Shown piece after piece: positions 29,528-30,884 of a stretch of 30,884 nucleotides of DNA. A program made the position numbers and the translations under genes. Position 1 is the first letter of the stretch, and each line of letters begins with the position of its first letter. The stretch lies in the NCBI GenBank assembly GCA_016098155.1, contig JAAAJB010000143.1, positions 1 through 30,884 on the forward strand. The letters are read 5' to 3'. This DNA comes from Actinomortierella ambigua (taxonomy: Eukaryota > Mortierellomycota > Mortierellomycetes > Mortierellales > Mortierellaceae). The notes beneath the pieces were generated by a model. That model did not search any database. It saw only the letters and a list, made by a program, of their open reading frames with translations, and was not told the DNA's origin.

Positions 29528-30280
29528 ATGACCAACAGTACTTCACCCTCTCTTGTGTCTGGAGCAGTTTTTATTGGAGTCGACGTGTCTGATCCCTCTG
29601 CCCTGCCGGTCGATATATTCAAGGATAGAACCAACCATATCACCGCGCTATCTTCGATCCTAGCCCACTCCTCCAAGAAGACTAGCTTCTCGCCATCCCA
29701 CCATTCGCCACAACAACAAGACCCTCAGCAAAAGACCCTCCTCGTCTCAGCCTACAACGCATTCATCCAGGACGCCATCTCGTTCCATGGCTTCCACGAG
29801 ACCCGTTTCCGGGAGACAAAGGCCTTGTCCCTTCATGGTTCCCTCGTCCAGTTTGAGCAGGCGATTCGCGAGTTCCTGTCGAGTGGCGAAGGAGAATGGA
29901 ACGACGCATTGTTCATTGCCCGCAGTCTTCGCGACCTCATCCCAGCCCAACTTTCGAAAGCGTCGGCGACGGAGACGAGTGGCGACGGGCAGTGGATCCT
30001 GTCGTTGATTGTTCTGCGTCAGGAAGCTCATTCTGAAAGTAGCAACAGCAGCAGCAAGGTCTATGTTCAACATGCGCAAGTGACGATGGACATCTTTAGA
30101 GACGACAACCACGACACCCAAGGTCTGGCGTACATCCCCGAGCAGTCGGCCAAGTTTGAGATTGGAGAGCTGGAGTTGTTGGCCCCTAGTATGATTCAAG
30201 GCGCCTTGGAGCTGAGCCAAGAGATTCCCATCGTTAAACTTCATAGTGTAATCGGGCTTTTGTCATCACGCAGGGCTTAG
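29528..30280 (+). CDS. hypothetical protein, 250 residues, family not recognised
   Basis: A single-exon frame of 251 codons opens at ATGACCAACAGT; the frame is open further upstream to 29450 but without an ATG. Composition and codon choice look like the neighbouring genes. It is predicted soluble, with no signal peptide or membrane segment. After VFIGVDVSDPSALPVDIFKD comes a Ser/His/Gln-rich loop, a helix-like block YNAFIQDAISFHGFHETRF, a segment DALFIARSLRDLIPAQL, and strands with WILSLIVLRQ, KVYVQHAQVTMDIFRDD and KFEIGELELLAPSMIQGAL. I do not assign a function. Two different open frames on the opposite strand are weaker. It could be lineage-specific. Confidence 0.7.
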   Translation: MTNSTSPSLVSGAVFIGVDVSDPSALPVDIFKDRTNHITALSSILAHSSKKTSFSPSHHSPQQQDPQQKTLLVSAYNAFIQDAISFHGFHETRFRETKALSLHGSLVQFEQAIREFLSSGEGEWNDALFIARSLRDLIPAQLSKASATETSGDGQWILSLIVLRQEAHSESSNSSSKVYVQHAQVTMDIFRDDNHDTQGLAYIPEQSAKFEIGELELLAPSMIQGALELSQEIPIVKLHSVIGLLSSRRA

Positions 30281-30639
30281 GGTAATTTTTGTATGAGACG
30301 AAAAAAAAAATAGTTTGGTGGTTCACAGACCCACTTCAGATCCCCTGTACCATTGCGGATAAAATTGGGAGTGTTTCTCCAACGTTGTCAACATCATTCA
30401 GATCACTGGCCACTGATAGCGTAGCGGCATGGACGTAAGCTTCTATGCATAGTTTTGTTCGAAATACAGCAGGTGCAGCAAAATGGTTAAGAGTTGGTGA
30501 GACCTTCAGTTTTTGACACGTTGAATGGGTTCAATTGGGTAGTCAGTGGTCACGATCACCTGACCGATACGCCCCACATGCCAAAGTTCAAAGGCGGCAT
30601 TCGCTTCCTTCACATCACTTCCTTCAACATATACACAAG
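30281..30639. promoter_or_regulatory. intergenic, upstream of a probable coatomer gene
   Basis: No gene is seen. It holds an A-run just after the previous stop (about 30301-30310) and presumably the promoter of the gene starting at 30640. Confidence 0.4.
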
Positions 30640-30685
30640 ATGGCCGACGACACTCTCTTTGCTATTCAGAACCTCTTCTACTCGG
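30640..30685 (+). CDS. probable first exon of coatomer subunit epsilon (partial)
   Basis: A 46-base exon from ATG (30640) to a GTATGG donor (30686) encodes MADDTLFAIQNLFYSG. The N-terminus of epsilon-COP across eukaryotes has the same F-x-I/L-x-N-x-FY-x-G pattern, usually followed by AYQ. Epsilon-COP is a TPR-like subunit of the COPI coat that acts in Golgi-to-ER transport. The next exon is not seen with confidence; the acceptor at about 30770 leads to an early stop, so the intron probably continues beyond the window or through the homopolymer tract. The call rests on 16 residues. Confidence 0.4.
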
Positions 30686-30809
30686 GTATGGGAGAAACAT
30701 CATGGCGAGCCACTCCAGCATTCTCGACATCTCCTTCCTTTTCTTTTGTTGACGATGCATCATTCCACAGGCACCACGCGCGTACCACGTTTTTATTTCT
30801 AGAACCAAC

Positions 30810-30852
30810 AAAAAAAAAAAAAAAAACCCCCCCCCCACCCCCCCCCCCCCCC
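30810..30852. repeat. poly-A / poly-C tract
   Basis: Seventeen A (30810-30826), ten C, one A and fifteen C (30838-30852) follow one another, probably within the first intron of the coatomer gene. Such runs are often miscounted in sequencing. Confidence 0.9.
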
Positions 30853-30884
30853 GCCAACACCCAAACTATATTATCATTCACCTC

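Noticed and set aside
1..30884. Transposons, tRNA and rRNA genes
   Set aside because: No transposase, reverse transcriptase, integrase, long terminal repeat, or tRNA or rRNA signature was recognised by reading. A dedicated scan such as tRNAscan-SE or a repeat library could still find short ones.

Overview
The window looks like nuclear DNA of a filamentous fungus, most likely an early-diverging Mucoromycota lineage and plausibly Mortierellomycotina. The reasons are: intron-rich genes with short GT-AG introns; CT/GA and mononucleotide tracts in introns and leaders; several TKL-like kinases fused to Sel1 repeats, a type expanded in Mucoromycota; and EBP-type sterol isomerases. The lineage is inferred, because no rRNA or marker gene is present. 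I see no tRNA, rRNA, CRISPR array or intact mobile element.

Left part (1-3000): a minus-strand Sel1-type kinase gene is cut by the window edge (1-442). Next comes a frameshifted minus-strand coding region of unknown function (about 1466-2262) and about 0.75 kb without a gene.

Sterol block (3017-9048): three tandem plus-strand paralogues of emopamil-binding protein (EBP, sterol delta8-delta7 isomerase) share one intron position, all catalytic residues and KKXX endoplasmic-reticulum tails. They face a convergent minus-strand ERG6 (sterol 24-C-methyltransferase). These enzymes catalyse neighbouring steps, so this is a small sterol-biosynthesis cluster. A promoter module containing CCAATCAG recurs upstream of the isomerase genes.

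Kinase block (10800-17428): a decayed kinase relic, then two full-length, divergently transcribed kinase-Sel1 genes. In all three intact or partial copies the best gene model places an intron directly after the ATG, so the first coding exon is the start codon alone.

Housekeeping block (17883-30884): a Leu5/SLC25A42-type mitochondrial CoA carrier with a GC-AG intron; a DUF2358 (C6orf136-like) protein with a mitochondrial-type leader; and an SR splicing factor with one RRM and two zinc knuckles, all on the minus strand. On the plus strand follow a SWI3/SMARCC chromatin-remodelling subunit with animal-like architecture, an unrecognised 250-residue protein, and what looks like the first exon of coatomer epsilon. 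Gene models were spliced by eye from reading frame, splice consensus and family conservation; no transcript evidence was available.
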